Source: Chryseobacterium sp. Leaf405 (GTDB taxonomy: Bacteria; Bacteroidota; Bacteroidia; Flavobacteriales; Weeksellaceae). Taken from it: 64,000 bases of DNA. Shown here in pieces: positions 44,277 to 53,092 of this stretch. Position numbers and translations under genes: made by a program. Under the pieces are notes generated by a model, which saw only the letters and a list, made by a program, of their open reading frames with translations, made no database searches and was not told where the DNA came from. The stretch lies in NCBI RefSeq assembly GCF_001425355.1, contig NZ_LMQN01000001.1, positions 372,490 through 436,489 on the forward strand. Direction: 5' to 3'. Position 1 is the first letter of the stretch; every line of letters begins with the position of its first letter.

Positions 44277-45071
44277 ATGAAAAGTTTTTTACAAAATAAA
44301 AAAGTACAAACAGCTTTTTTAAAAAAGATCATCCTAATTTTTTTACTGATAGTATCGGTAAGTAACTTGGTATATGCCCAAAACAAAGTAAAAAATATAG
44401 TATTGGTACACGGAGCTTTCGCTGACGGATCCGGTTGGGAAGGAGTTTACAAACTGTTAAAAAAGAAAGGATTCAACATCAGTATTGTAGCTAACCCCAA
44501 TACCTCTTTTGCTGAAGATGTGGCAGCAACTAAAAGAACCATAGATCGTATGGACGGACCTATAATATTGGTCGGGCATTCTTATGGAGGTGCTATAATA
44601 ACAGATGCCGGAAATTCGGAGAAGGTTGTAGGATTGGTTTACATCGCCGCTTTTGTACCTGACGAAGGTGAGACCTTGCTGGATCTGCTTCAGGCAGGAC
44701 CTCCTGCAAAGAATTCCGGCATTGAACCACCATCAGCTGATGAATTTGTCTGGTATGGTAAAGCGAAATTTCATTCCGGCTTCTGTGCAGATTTAAGTAA
44801 GGAAAAAGCAGATTTTATGTATGATTCTCAAGTCCCCATTGCCGCTTCTGCTTTTCAGGAAAAAATGGGTAAAGCTGCCTGGAAAACAAAATCAAACTGG
44901 TACATTTTAGGTACTGATGATGAAACACTTCCCGCAGAAGGAGCAAGATTTATGGCAAAAAGAGCGAAATCTAAGCTGACTGAAATAAAATCCAGTCACG
45001 TAGTGTATGTTTCACATGCCAAAGAAGTAGCTGATATTATAGCATTAGCCGCTCAGGAAAAATCAAAATAA
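44277..45071 (+). CDS. Secreted alpha/beta hydrolase
   Basis: 264 residues. An N-terminal signal sequence is followed by a probable cut after LVYA (about 34). The mature part carries IVLVHGAFADGSGWEGVYKLL and the nucleophile S102 in VGHSYGGAII. D-E in DDETLPAEG and H241 (KSSHVVYVSH) complete the triad. Sequence order matches the EstC/pyrethroid-hydrolase-like group of alpha/beta hydrolases. The protein is probably periplasmic. It is followed by a terminator. Confidence 0.88.
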   Translation: MKSFLQNKKVQTAFLKKIILIFLLIVSVSNLVYAQNKVKNIVLVHGAFADGSGWEGVYKLLKKKGFNISIVANPNTSFAEDVAATKRTIDRMDGPIILVGHSYGGAIITDAGNSEKVVGLVYIAAFVPDEGETLLDLLQAGPPAKNSGIEPPSADEFVWYGKAKFHSGFCADLSKEKADFMYDSQVPIAASAFQEKMGKAAWKTKSNWYILGTDDETLPAEGARFMAKRAKSKLTEIKSSHVVYVSHAKEVADIIALAAQEKSK

Positions 45072-45158
45072 TCTTTACTACAACTTCAACCTCATATTGT
45101 ATATCTAAAGTTGAATATGTTCAATCGGAATATGGCATATTTTTAAAATATATTAAAT

Positions 45159-45188
45159 AAACCAGAGATTTGTATCTCTGGTTTTTAC
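45159..45188 (+). terminator. Terminator after the secreted hydrolase
   Basis: AAACCAGAGAT and ATCTCTGGTTT form a perfect 11-bp stem with a 4-nt loop and T run. Confidence 0.85.
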
Positions 45189-45199
45189 AATCACTACCT

Positions 45200-45268
45200 A
45201 TGAAGAAATTTCTATATACTTTCTTTTTACTATTCAATGCTCAAAAAAGTTACTATTTTAACATCTAA
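45200..45268 (+). pseudogene. Possible remnant: 22-codon signal-peptide-like ORF
   Basis: MKKFLYTFFLLFNAQKSYYF reads like a truncated signal peptide that stops after 22 codons. It sits between the terminator at 45159-45188 and the 3' end of the sigma-54 regulator. It may be the only remains of a lost secreted-protein gene, or chance. Confidence 0.25.
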
Positions 45269-45275
45269 GATGGTA

Positions 45276-47276
45276 CTAAATAGAGGAAACATTTTTTATT
45301 CCTAATTTTTTCATTTTTGAGTACAAGGTAGATGCGGGAATATTTAAAATCTCGGCTGCACCACCGGTTCCTGAAACTTTTCCTTTGCATGTTTTTAGAA
45401 TATAATTAATATAATCCCTTTCGTTTTCGTGGATTGTTTTAATTGAAAATTCCTGTGTTTTTCCATGTCCGGAATTGGATGCAGCATCAGGAAGTAATAT
45501 ATCATTCAGTGTATTGCCATCCATCATCAGAATGCTTCTTTGGATCACGTGTTCAAGTTCACGGATATTTCCAGGCCATTCATAGCGCATCATTTGCATT
45601 ATTGCGTTATCAGAAACTTTGGGAGTCTGTATACTGTTTGCCTTACTAAATGAATCGATAAAATGCGATGCCAAAAGACGAATATCTTCTCTACGCTCTT
45701 TAAGTGGTGGTACAGTAATGGGAAATACATGAAGCCTGTAGTACAAATCCAGTCTGAAACGACCTGCTGCCACTTCCTCCACAAGATTTCTGTTGGTTGC
45801 TGCTACAATACGAACGTCAACTTTCACAGGGAATCTCCCTCCTATTCTTTCAATTTCTTTTTCCTGCAGAACCCGTAATAATTTTACCTGAATATCCATT
45901 GGCATTTCACCGATTTCGTCCAAGAAAATCGTTCCTCCGTCTGCCGCTTCAAACTTACCGATACGCTTTTCAAGAGCTCCGGTAAATGCACCCTTCTCAT
46001 GTCCGAAAAGAAGAGATTCTGCCAAATTATCAGGAATGGCTCCACAATTTATAATAACCAGCGGTTTGCTTTTCCTTTTTGAAAGATTATGTATACTTTG
46101 TGCCACCTTTTCTTTACCTGTACCACTTTCACCTAAAATTAAAACCGAAGTATCAGAGGGCGCTACCTTTTTTATACAATCATATACGGCAATCATTTTC
46201 TGACTGTTGCCAATCATGGAGGAAAACCCATCAGAATTATCCTGAGCGATAATTAGCAATTGTTTTTTAACCGAAATATTGGAAAGCTCTTTTTTCGTAA
46301 TATGCATTGTTGATACAAACTTTGCCAGTTTTGTTTCAATTTTAATTAAAAGTTCCAGATGTTTTTTAGTATAAAAATCTGCATTTCTACTAAAAAAAGA
46401 AAAATTAAAAATCTTTCCTTCCTCAGTTCTTACGGGTATCGCCAAAAATGATTTGATCCCAAAAATTTCTACAACCAGTCTTATTCCAGCTGATTTTTGA
46501 AAAATTTCTCTAAAAGAATCATTCGAATAAATTTTAGGATATTCCTGTTTCGGAGACGTTGATTTTATTTCAGTAAGCTCATTTTTACTTTTTCCTGATA
46601 AACTGGCTATTTTATCAATGTCAATAATATCATAAGTCTCAAAGTTCTTTCTGTAAAGTCCCGTAGGATTATATTCATTCTGAATCTGCTCTACCTGCAG
46701 ATAATCAAACGGAATATAAGTCTGTAAAACTTTTGCCAACTGGAGTAAAGCCTGCTCCCACTTTAAAGGGTGACGACATATTGCTTCAATATTTTCCTGA
46801 AGAATGCTTTGCTGCTGCAACTGCCATTCTATCCCGTGATTATGCCTATAACAGGCAATTTCTAAAGTCACCAATACATCCTGCTCTCGGAATGGCTTCA
46901 CTATAAAACCATATGGATGCGTTTTTTTGGCTTCTTCTAGTATCGATTTGCTGGAATTTGCAGATAAATAGATAAATCCGATATAATTTTCACTTAATAT
47001 TTTAGCCAAATCTATCCCCGTTTCCACACCTTTTAAAGAAATATCCAAAAAAACCAAATCTGGTTTGTCTTGTTCGATACATTGAAGTGCCTGACTTACC
47101 GAGCGAGCAATTCCGGTAACTTCATATTGGGCTTTTTCAAGTATAAGCTGTAGATCGTGTGCTTCAATAAACTGATCTTCAACAATTAGAATTTTCTTTT
47201 TTTTATCGGTAATATCGATTCGTGAGTCCATTTCAGAATATTTATGAAAGTCAGCCATAAATATATTACGGCTCAT
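45276..47276 (-). CDS. Sigma-54-dependent response regulator (receiver-GAF-AAA-HTH)
   Basis: 666 residues. N-terminal receiver (D78 in LVFLDISLKG, K127 in FIVKPFREQD), a GAF-like region (about 170-325), an AAA sigma-54 activator domain with Walker A GESGTGKE (383-390), the sigma-54 contact motif GAFTGA (429-434) and Walker B IFLDE, and a Fis-type HTH at the C-terminus (GGAAEILNIPASTLYSKMKKLG). It activates sigma-54 RNA polymerase after phosphorylation. It is divergent from, and evidently paired with, the sensor kinase at 47448. No -24/-12 promoter (GG-N10-GC) was recognised nearby. Confidence 0.92.
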   Translation of the reverse strand: MSRNIFMADFHKYSEMDSRIDITDKKKKILIVEDQFIEAHDLQLILEKAQYEVTGIARSVSQALQCIEQDKPDLVFLDISLKGVETGIDLAKILSENYIGFIYLSANSSKSILEEAKKTHPYGFIVKPFREQDVLVTLEIACYRHNHGIEWQLQQQSILQENIEAICRHPLKWEQALLQLAKVLQTYIPFDYLQVEQIQNEYNPTGLYRKNFETYDIIDIDKIASLSGKSKNELTEIKSTSPKQEYPKIYSNDSFREIFQKSAGIRLVVEIFGIKSFLAIPVRTEEGKIFNFSFFSRNADFYTKKHLELLIKIETKLAKFVSTMHITKKELSNISVKKQLLIIAQDNSDGFSSMIGNSQKMIAVYDCIKKVAPSDTSVLILGESGTGKEKVAQSIHNLSKRKSKPLVIINCGAIPDNLAESLLFGHEKGAFTGALEKRIGKFEAADGGTIFLDEIGEMPMDIQVKLLRVLQEKEIERIGGRFPVKVDVRIVAATNRNLVEEVAAGRFRLDLYYRLHVFPITVPPLKERREDIRLLASHFIDSFSKANSIQTPKVSDNAIMQMMRYEWPGNIRELEHVIQRSILMMDGNTLNDILLPDAASNSGHGKTQEFSIKTIHENERDYINYILKTCKGKVSGTGGAAEILNIPASTLYSKMKKLGIKNVSSI

Positions 47277-47335
47277 TAAATTTTAAGTTAAATAACAGTT
47301 TTTATTACTATTAATGATCTGTAAAATAGCAACTT

Positions 47336-47429
47336 CAAAATTATTTTCTCTTTTTTAGCAAATATTTATTACATAAATAAATTGCATTGAGAAATTTGTA
47401 ATAAAATTAATAATTTTACGCTAAAAAAG
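47336..47429. promoter_or_regulatory. Divergent promoters overlapped by a 10-bp inverted repeat
   Basis: The inverted repeat CTTTTTTAGC (47351-47360) / GCTAAAAAAG (47420-47429) is perfect. Arm 1 lies in the spacer of a minus-strand promoter for the regulator (TTG, complement of 47360-47362, 16 bp, TAATTTTG, complement of 47336-47343). Arm 2 lies at the predicted start of a plus-strand promoter for the kinase (TTG 47388-47390, 20 bp, TAATTTTA 47411-47418). Confidence 0.5.
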
Positions 47430-47447
47430 CAATAAGGAATAAAAAAT

Positions 47448-49856
47448 ATGAAGATAAAATATATATTTTGTTTTATTGTAGTGTCTGCTTTAAACAGTTA
47501 CGCTCAAAATTCAGCCGGAAATAAATACAATATTAAAAAAAACAGGTTACTCGTTAAAGCAACTGCCATGTATATTAATTCTGTAAATCAAGGATTTGTA
47601 GATATGGACAGTGCCATGGTATTGGCCTGTACTGCTAATAAATTTCCGGCATCTATTGCTTATGACGAAGGATATAATGATGGAAGCAATTTCGAAGGAG
47701 GCAAAATGGTTGACCAAAATAATATAAATGCAGCACTGCAAATACTTCAGAAATCTAAAAAACAGGATCAGATAAAATTGCTATTGCAGCTGGGGAGCCA
47801 CTATCTATTTAAAAGTGAAGAAAAAAAAGAAGATCTTGAAAAAGCATTTTTTTACATTAAAAAAGCGATTGCTCTAAGTAATGCTCTCGCAATACCAAAA
47901 TGGAAGCTTCAAAGCCAAATACTATTAGCCAGATACTATATACAGGCAAAAAATCCACTTGAAAGCAAAAAAATATTTGAAAAGGTTATCAATGAAAGTA
48001 GAAAATTAAAAGACAGAAAACTTTTAGCCTTTGCTCTCAATAATATGGGATCAAATCTTGCTCTGGGTGATCCTGATAAAGAGAAATCGCTCTCTGAAGC
48101 GATAGCATTATACAAATCCATGAATGAAAATGAGCTGGAAATAGAAATGCTGATGAAACTGCTTACTATCCATTTTTGGCGCGGAAATCTTGATCTTGCC
48201 GAGAAAGAACTATTAGAAAGCATTACCCTTCAGAAAAAAATCGGTTTTAATTACATTCATTATACTTCTGCGCCTCTTGCCTATATATATTCTGTAAAAC
48301 ACAATCTCAACAAATCACTTTTCTATGCTATCAACAGTATAAAAACGATGGAAAAAACAAAGGATATGATCTGTGCCGATAATTTTTATCTGCGCTTAGG
48401 CAATACCTACGAAAATATGGAACATACCAAAGAGGCAATGGAAATGTATAAAAAAAGTTTTGAAGTTGGTACTAAAAATATTAACAGTGGCAGCTGGTAT
48501 AAAAGTTTTCCTTTGATTATTCAGCTTCTTATTAATGATAAAAAATATAAAGAAGCGCTCGTATATATAAAAAAAACAAATGAATATCCACCTAAAAACC
48601 AACTTGATGTGTATTTCCTCTCTGAAACGAAAGCGCATCTTTATGAGAAAATGGGAAATATTCCGGTGGCAGAAAAATATTATACTGAAATGGAAAGACA
48701 ATCTGAAAGCATACTTTCCCCAAGAACTCTTATGGTTGTTGCAGATGGATATTCCCAAATATCATTATTCTATGCAAAAATAAAAAATCCGGTAAAAGCA
48801 AGATTCTTTGCGGATAAGGTTCTGAATTTAGAGAAAAATGTGAATCAACATTTCAATCTTCAGGATCTGGAACTTTCATTATTTAAGATAGATTCTTTAG
48901 AGGGCAGATATGCGTCTTCGATACAGCATTATCAGAATTACAACAGAATTAATGACTCCATTTATAACTTTTCAAAAAAACGGCAGATAGAGGAATTAAA
49001 AATCCAATATGAAACTTTGAAAAGAGAAGATGATATTAAAAATCTGGAAATGCAGAGCAGACTGCAGAAAAATAAGCTTGATAAATCCAGACTATTGATA
49101 AATCTAGCGATCGGATCTATAGCATCTCTCATGATCATTATCGGATTACTGTATAACCGCTATCAATTAAAACGACACAACAACAAAAACCTAAGAATCA
49201 AAGAAAATGAAATCAGTCAAAAAAATATAAAACTTGAAAATCTACTCGATGAAAAAGAATGGCTGATTAAAGAAATACATCACAGGGTAAAAAATAACCT
49301 TCAAACCGTCATCAGCCTTCTGAATTCGCAATCTGCCTATATTGACAATGATTTTGCACTATCTACCATCAAAAACAGCCAGCATAGAATTCACGCCATG
49401 TCATTGATTCATCAAAAACTTTATATGTCTGAAAATGTTTCTACTATCTGCATGCCCGTTTACATCAAAGAATTGGTTGAATATCTTAAAGAATCTTTTA
49501 ACGTAAGACAGCGTATCCGGTTCTTAACTACTGTTGACGAATTAGAGCTGGATGTGGTACAAGCTATTCCGCTGGGTCTTATTATTAATGAAGCTGTAAC
49601 CAATTCTATAAAATATGCATTTCCTGATGACAGGTATGGACTTGTCTCAGTATCATTAGTTTCAACAGACGTTAATCATTACGTGTTGACTATTCAGGAT
49701 GATGGAATCGGAATTGTTCTCAACCCTATTATAAAAACAAAAAAATCATTCGGAATGAGCCTAATCAAAGGTTTGTCTGATGATTTGGAAGGCACTTTTT
49801 CCATCGAAAACAACAATGGCACTCATATAAAGCTATCTTTTGAGAAAAATATATAA
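47448..49856 (+). CDS. TPR-containing sensor histidine kinase (HisKA_2 type)
   Basis: 802 residues. Signal peptide (MKIKYIFCFIVVSALNSYA), periplasmic TPR region (about 80-500), coiled coil, one TM helix (about 548-568), then a cytoplasmic HisKA_2 block (WLIKEIHHRVKNNLQTVISLL; H612 the likely phospho-acceptor) and an HATPase (DDGIGIVLNP, KKSFGMSLIKGL). TPR-HisKA_2 kinases are common in Bacteroidota. It is divergent from the sigma-54 response regulator, so these form a two-component system. The signal is unknown. Confidence 0.93.
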   Translation: MKIKYIFCFIVVSALNSYAQNSAGNKYNIKKNRLLVKATAMYINSVNQGFVDMDSAMVLACTANKFPASIAYDEGYNDGSNFEGGKMVDQNNINAALQILQKSKKQDQIKLLLQLGSHYLFKSEEKKEDLEKAFFYIKKAIALSNALAIPKWKLQSQILLARYYIQAKNPLESKKIFEKVINESRKLKDRKLLAFALNNMGSNLALGDPDKEKSLSEAIALYKSMNENELEIEMLMKLLTIHFWRGNLDLAEKELLESITLQKKIGFNYIHYTSAPLAYIYSVKHNLNKSLFYAINSIKTMEKTKDMICADNFYLRLGNTYENMEHTKEAMEMYKKSFEVGTKNINSGSWYKSFPLIIQLLINDKKYKEALVYIKKTNEYPPKNQLDVYFLSETKAHLYEKMGNIPVAEKYYTEMERQSESILSPRTLMVVADGYSQISLFYAKIKNPVKARFFADKVLNLEKNVNQHFNLQDLELSLFKIDSLEGRYASSIQHYQNYNRINDSIYNFSKKRQIEELKIQYETLKREDDIKNLEMQSRLQKNKLDKSRLLINLAIGSIASLMIIIGLLYNRYQLKRHNNKNLRIKENEISQKNIKLENLLDEKEWLIKEIHHRVKNNLQTVISLLNSQSAYIDNDFALSTIKNSQHRIHAMSLIHQKLYMSENVSTICMPVYIKELVEYLKESFNVRQRIRFLTTVDELELDVVQAIPLGLIINEAVTNSIKYAFPDDRYGLVSVSLVSTDVNHYVLTIQDDGIGIVLNPIIKTKKSFGMSLIKGLSDDLEGTFSIENNNGTHIKLSFEKNI

Positions 49857-49867
49857 AATCTCATTCT

Positions 49868-50488
49868 TTACTCTTTCTTTCGTGAAAGTGCTTCTTTCAA
49901 AACTTTGATCTGTTCTTCCAAATCTGATACATATTTTTTTTGATCTGCAAAAGCTTCATTTATCTGTTGTACCGTGTATCTGGGTGTAATATGCTGTGGG
50001 CAATTCCAATCATAGGCTTTGATTTTGAAAATCATCATACGTTCAGGTCTGAATTTATAATCTTCCGGCTTAAGCAATTCAAACAGATCGTCATTATCCT
50101 TAAGCTCTACTATTTCTGCTTCTGCATAAATTTTCAGCCTTGCTCTGTCAGGATATGATACCATAATTATGGCAACTTTCGGATTTTTTGATAAATTCCC
50201 TACAGAAATATATTGGCGGTTTCCCACAAAATCTACAATCCCAATGGTATCATTATCAATAACCTTTACAAAACCGGGAGGTCCGCCTCTATGCTGAACA
50301 TAAGGGTATTCATTTTCGCCACAGGTAGCCATATAAAAGCTGTCCTGATTTGAAATAAACGAAATCTCATGTTCCGTTAAGCCATCCACAAAAGATGTAT
50401 TCTCCATTCTGGCGTAGCCGCTTCTGCTTCCATTATTTTCCTGAATTTTCTTTATAGATTCAGTAAAAGCCAATTCATGATAATTCAT
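49868..50488 (-). CDS. Pyridoxamine 5'-phosphate oxidase-like flavoprotein
   Basis: 206 residues from the ATG at 50488; a longer frame (to 50551) would overlap the gapdh gene by 46 bp. The split-barrel pattern is seen: SFYMATCGENEYPYVQHRGGPPGFVKVIDNDTIGIVDFVGNRQY, NLSKNPKVAIIMV. These proteins bind FMN (or F420/heme) and often act on small molecules or reactive species. The C-terminus is a coiled coil (LEEQIKVLKEALSRKK). It follows the gap gene by 17 bp, so they are co-transcribed. Confidence 0.85.
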   Translation of the reverse strand: MNYHELAFTESIKKIQENNGSRSGYARMENTSFVDGLTEHEISFISNQDSFYMATCGENEYPYVQHRGGPPGFVKVIDNDTIGIVDFVGNRQYISVGNLSKNPKVAIIMVSYPDRARLKIYAEAEIVELKDNDDLFELLKPEDYKFRPERMMIFKIKAYDWNCPQHITPRYTVQQINEAFADQKKYVSDLEEQIKVLKEALSRKKE

Positions 50489-50505
50489 ATACTTTTTATA
50501 TTTTT

Positions 50506-51489
50506 TTAAAGCTCCAGTATCTGTCGGATCATTTGGTTGGTAAAACCCCATTCATTGTCATACCATGCCATTACTTTCACCAGATCTCCATCTACTACCC
50601 TCGTCATCTCAAGATCTACGATGGTTGCAAAAGGACTCTGAATAACATCTGTAGACACCAACGGCTCATCGGTAACAGCAACGACTTTATGATAGCGGGA
50701 GGTTAATGATTCTTCTATTAATATAGCATTAATTTCCTCTACTGTTGTTGTTCTCTCTGCCACAAAGGTAACATCAGATATTGATCCTATCGGAACAGGA
50801 ACTCTTACTGCAATTCCATCAAATTTACCTAAAAATTCTGGTAATGCTTGCGTAACAGCGATTGCTGCACCCGTTGCCGCTGGAGCAGAATTTATTCCTG
50901 CAGCCCGACCCATTCTGGGTTCTTTTTTTGAAGGAGCATCTATGAGAGTTTGAGAAGCTGTATAAGCATGTGTAGTATTTAATATTGCTTTCTTAATGCC
51001 TATGCGTCTTCCAAGAATTTCTATGATCGGCCCGATATTATTCGTAGTACAACTGGCACATGAAAATACAGATACTTTCCCTTCATCGGTATTTACCCCG
51101 TGAACTATTGTCGGGGTGTCTTTTGTAGGTCCCGAAATAACAACAAATTTAGCACCTGCTTCCAAATGTTTTTCTGCGTCTGCTTTATTGGTAAATAAGC
51201 CTGTACTTTCTATGACCACATCTACTTCCAAGTTTTTCCATGGCAGATCGCCGGGATTTTTGACAGAAGTATATTTAATTGACTTTCCATCAATTATAAA
51301 TTCGTCTTCTTTACAATCTACTTCTTTATCATATTTACCGTAAATACTATCTCTTCTAAGCAGAAAAGCGGCATTTTCTATCGCCATAAGATCATTAATA
51401 CCTACTACATCCAAACCAGGTGTATCGTTGATAATTTTTAATGCAGCTCGTCCTATTCTTCCGAATCCGTTAATTGCTATTTTTTTCAT
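50506..51489 (-). CDS. gap: Glyceraldehyde-3-phosphate dehydrogenase (type I)
   Basis: 327 residues from the ATG at 51489; the open frame runs about 60 codons further but without the family start MKKIAINGFGRIGRAALK. Active-site Cys147 is in FSCASCTTNN (usually SNASCTTNC). Other signatures: NTTHAYTASQTLIDAP and WYDNEWGFTNQMIRQI. The acidic residue at the end of beta-2 (VVGINDL) fits NAD preference. It is 2 bp after a TauE/SafE gene and lies in an accessory operon, so it is probably an additional GAPDH rather than the main glycolytic one. Confidence 0.93.
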   Translation of the reverse strand: MKKIAINGFGRIGRAALKIINDTPGLDVVGINDLMAIENAAFLLRRDSIYGKYDKEVDCKEDEFIIDGKSIKYTSVKNPGDLPWKNLEVDVVIESTGLFTNKADAEKHLEAGAKFVVISGPTKDTPTIVHGVNTDEGKVSVFSCASCTTNNIGPIIEILGRRIGIKKAILNTTHAYTASQTLIDAPSKKEPRMGRAAGINSAPAATGAAIAVTQALPEFLGKFDGIAVRVPVPIGSISDVTFVAERTTTVEEINAILIEESLTSRYHKVVAVTDEPLVSTDVIQSPFATIVDLEMTRVVDGDLVKVMAWYDNEWGFTNQMIRQILEL

Positions 51490-51491
51490 TA

Positions 51492-52268
51492 TTAAATATT
51501 TAATGTTATTACATTCAAAAAATAAAGCGTTATCACCGCTCCAATTCCTATCATAATTTTTTTCACTAATGCTGTATTTACTTTTTTTATGAGTAAAATT
51601 CCGCAATATGATCCTACAACAGATCCGATAACCATTACCAAAACAAATGGCCAGAAAATTAATCCTGCACAAGTGTAAATAATAAGAGCAATACCATTAT
51701 TCGCTGCTACCAATACTGTTGCCAGTTTTTCCAGTGTATCGTTATTTTTTATTCCGTAAAAACGGTACAGTATAAAAATGATCATTCCCATTCCCGCACC
51801 GAAATAGGCGCCATAAATGCCTAATAAAAATAATACAACAAGCATCGGATGAGAATATTTGAAATCTTTTCTCTGTGCTATTTTCGAACCGACAAAATGG
51901 AGAACATTTTCATAACTTATAAACAGTATGAAAGATCCTAATAATAAAAAAGGTCCTATGCTTTCAAATATCTTATACGGAAAAGCGATTAGTAAGAAAG
52001 CTCCCAACACACCGCCTGATATGCAGGCTAAAAGCATATATTTAAAATTATCTACAGAAATGCTCCCCATTTTTTTTATCGGGTCAGATGTAGCAATATG
52101 TCCCGACCAGAGTACGAGCATAGTTGTAGCATTAGAAATCACGGGCTGTAACCCCCTGAAAATTAGTCCGGGAAAAACAAAAAACCATCCACCACTTACA
52201 GTCGTACTCAGTACCCCTCCTGAAAAAGCTACCACAAACAAAAAAAAGAATTCTAGGGAAACGCTCAT
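51492..52268 (-). CDS. TauE/SafE-family exporter
   Basis: 258 residues and about eight hydrophobic helices. N-terminal FSGGVLSTTVSGGWFFVFPGLIFRGLQPVISNATTML and a second repeat (GIYGAYFGAGMGMIIFILYRFYGIKNNDTLEKLAT) match the sulfite exporter TauE/SafE family, which moves sulfur or C2 organic anions across the inner membrane. Substrate unknown. It is followed at 2 bp by gapdh and preceded at 5 bp by a small ORF. Confidence 0.88.
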   Translation of the reverse strand: MSVSLEFFFLFVVAFSGGVLSTTVSGGWFFVFPGLIFRGLQPVISNATTMLVLWSGHIATSDPIKKMGSISVDNFKYMLLACISGGVLGAFLLIAFPYKIFESIGPFLLLGSFILFISYENVLHFVGSKIAQRKDFKYSHPMLVVLFLLGIYGAYFGAGMGMIIFILYRFYGIKNNDTLEKLATVLVAANNGIALIIYTCAGLIFWPFVLVMVIGSVVGSYCGILLIKKVNTALVKKIMIGIGAVITLYFLNVITLNI

Positions 52269-52273
52269 GATTA

Positions 52274-52444
52274 CTATGTATTAAAATGCAAATGCCAGTA
52301 TGATATTATTTCTTCCGTAATGTCCTCACAAAATTCCTCAAGAGCAAGAAACAAGACAGAATCGCCCATTTTCCCGGCTTCTCTATAAGCCACCTTTAAA
52401 GATTGAACAGAGAGATAATTGTAGTAAACTTTACCTGATTTCAT
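52274..52444 (-). CDS. Small hypothetical protein (56 residues)
   Basis: Starts at ATG (complement of 52442-52444) as MKSGKVYYNYLSVQSLKVAY and continues with an acidic, Phe/Leu-rich helical part (VLFLALEEFCEDITEEIISYWHLHF). It is spaced 9 bp after the DUF1348 gene and 5 bp before the TauE/SafE gene, filling the gap between them exactly, as expected for a real operon member. No family recognised. Confidence 0.65.
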   Translation of the reverse strand: MKSGKVYYNYLSVQSLKVAYREAGKMGDSVLFLALEEFCEDITEEIISYWHLHFNT

Positions 52445-52453
52445 CTTATTTAA

Positions 52454-52864
52454 TTATTGAATTTCCTTTATGTCTTTAATTTCCAAATCATTAATACTCG
52501 CAAATCTTTTGATCATTAATCCATCCATATCGAATTCCCAATTCTCATTTCCATAGGCTCTGTACCATTTTCCTTGTGCATCCTGATATTCATATTCGAA
52601 ACAAACAGCAATTATATTTTCTGTATATGCCCAATGTTCTTTCTTTACTATGTAATTACTTTCTTTTTTCCACTTACCGGTAAGAAAACAGGCAAGTTGA
52701 TTACGTTCGTCGATGACTTCTGAATGGTTGCGCCAGTCGCTATCTACTGCATACCTATCACATCCTTCAGAATGACTGTGAGTATTGTAAGCATCTTGTG
52801 TCAGTTGAATTTTTTCAAGAGCAGTTTCTGCAGTAAACGGGGGAATTGGGTATCGTTTTTCCAT
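52454..52864 (-). CDS. DUF1348 (NTF2-like) protein
   Basis: 136 residues with the family pattern: PPFTAETALEKIQLTQDAYNT, DSDWRNHSEVIDERNQLACFLTGKWKKE, and YRAYGNENWEFDMDGLMIKRFASIND. An NTF2-like cone with a hydrophobic pocket is expected. A small insertion (HSHSEGCDRYA) replaces the usual loop. Function not established. First gene of the accessory operon running down to the PNPOx-like gene. Confidence 0.88.
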   Translation of the reverse strand: MEKRYPIPPFTAETALEKIQLTQDAYNTHSHSEGCDRYAVDSDWRNHSEVIDERNQLACFLTGKWKKESNYIVKKEHWAYTENIIAVCFEYEYQDAQGKWYRAYGNENWEFDMDGLMIKRFASINDLEIKDIKEIQ

Positions 52865-53092
52865 TTTATATTTTTCATTTACTTACCTATTTTACTTTAA
52901 TATATACTAGATTTTCAGAGAAACCGTAAAATGATTTTCTCTGATTAATCACATATTATTATCCATACTATTTTTTTCTATAGCATAGTTTGATCTTTCA
53001 ACATGATATTGTGCTTTAATTATTTGGATAATTGCAGCAATAAAACTTATGGTTATATTGCCACAAAAAATCAAATAAATAATGAAAATCTT
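52865..53092. other. Intergenic region without recognised features
   Basis: 228 bp, AT-rich; it must contain the promoter of the DUF1348 operon. The sequences here show no match to the 36-bp element of 54081, although TATAGCATAG (about 52981) is weakly similar. Confidence 0.4.

Noticed and set aside
44201..44386. 61-codon minus-strand ORF
   Set aside because: Overlaps the start of the secreted-hydrolase gene and has no features of its own.
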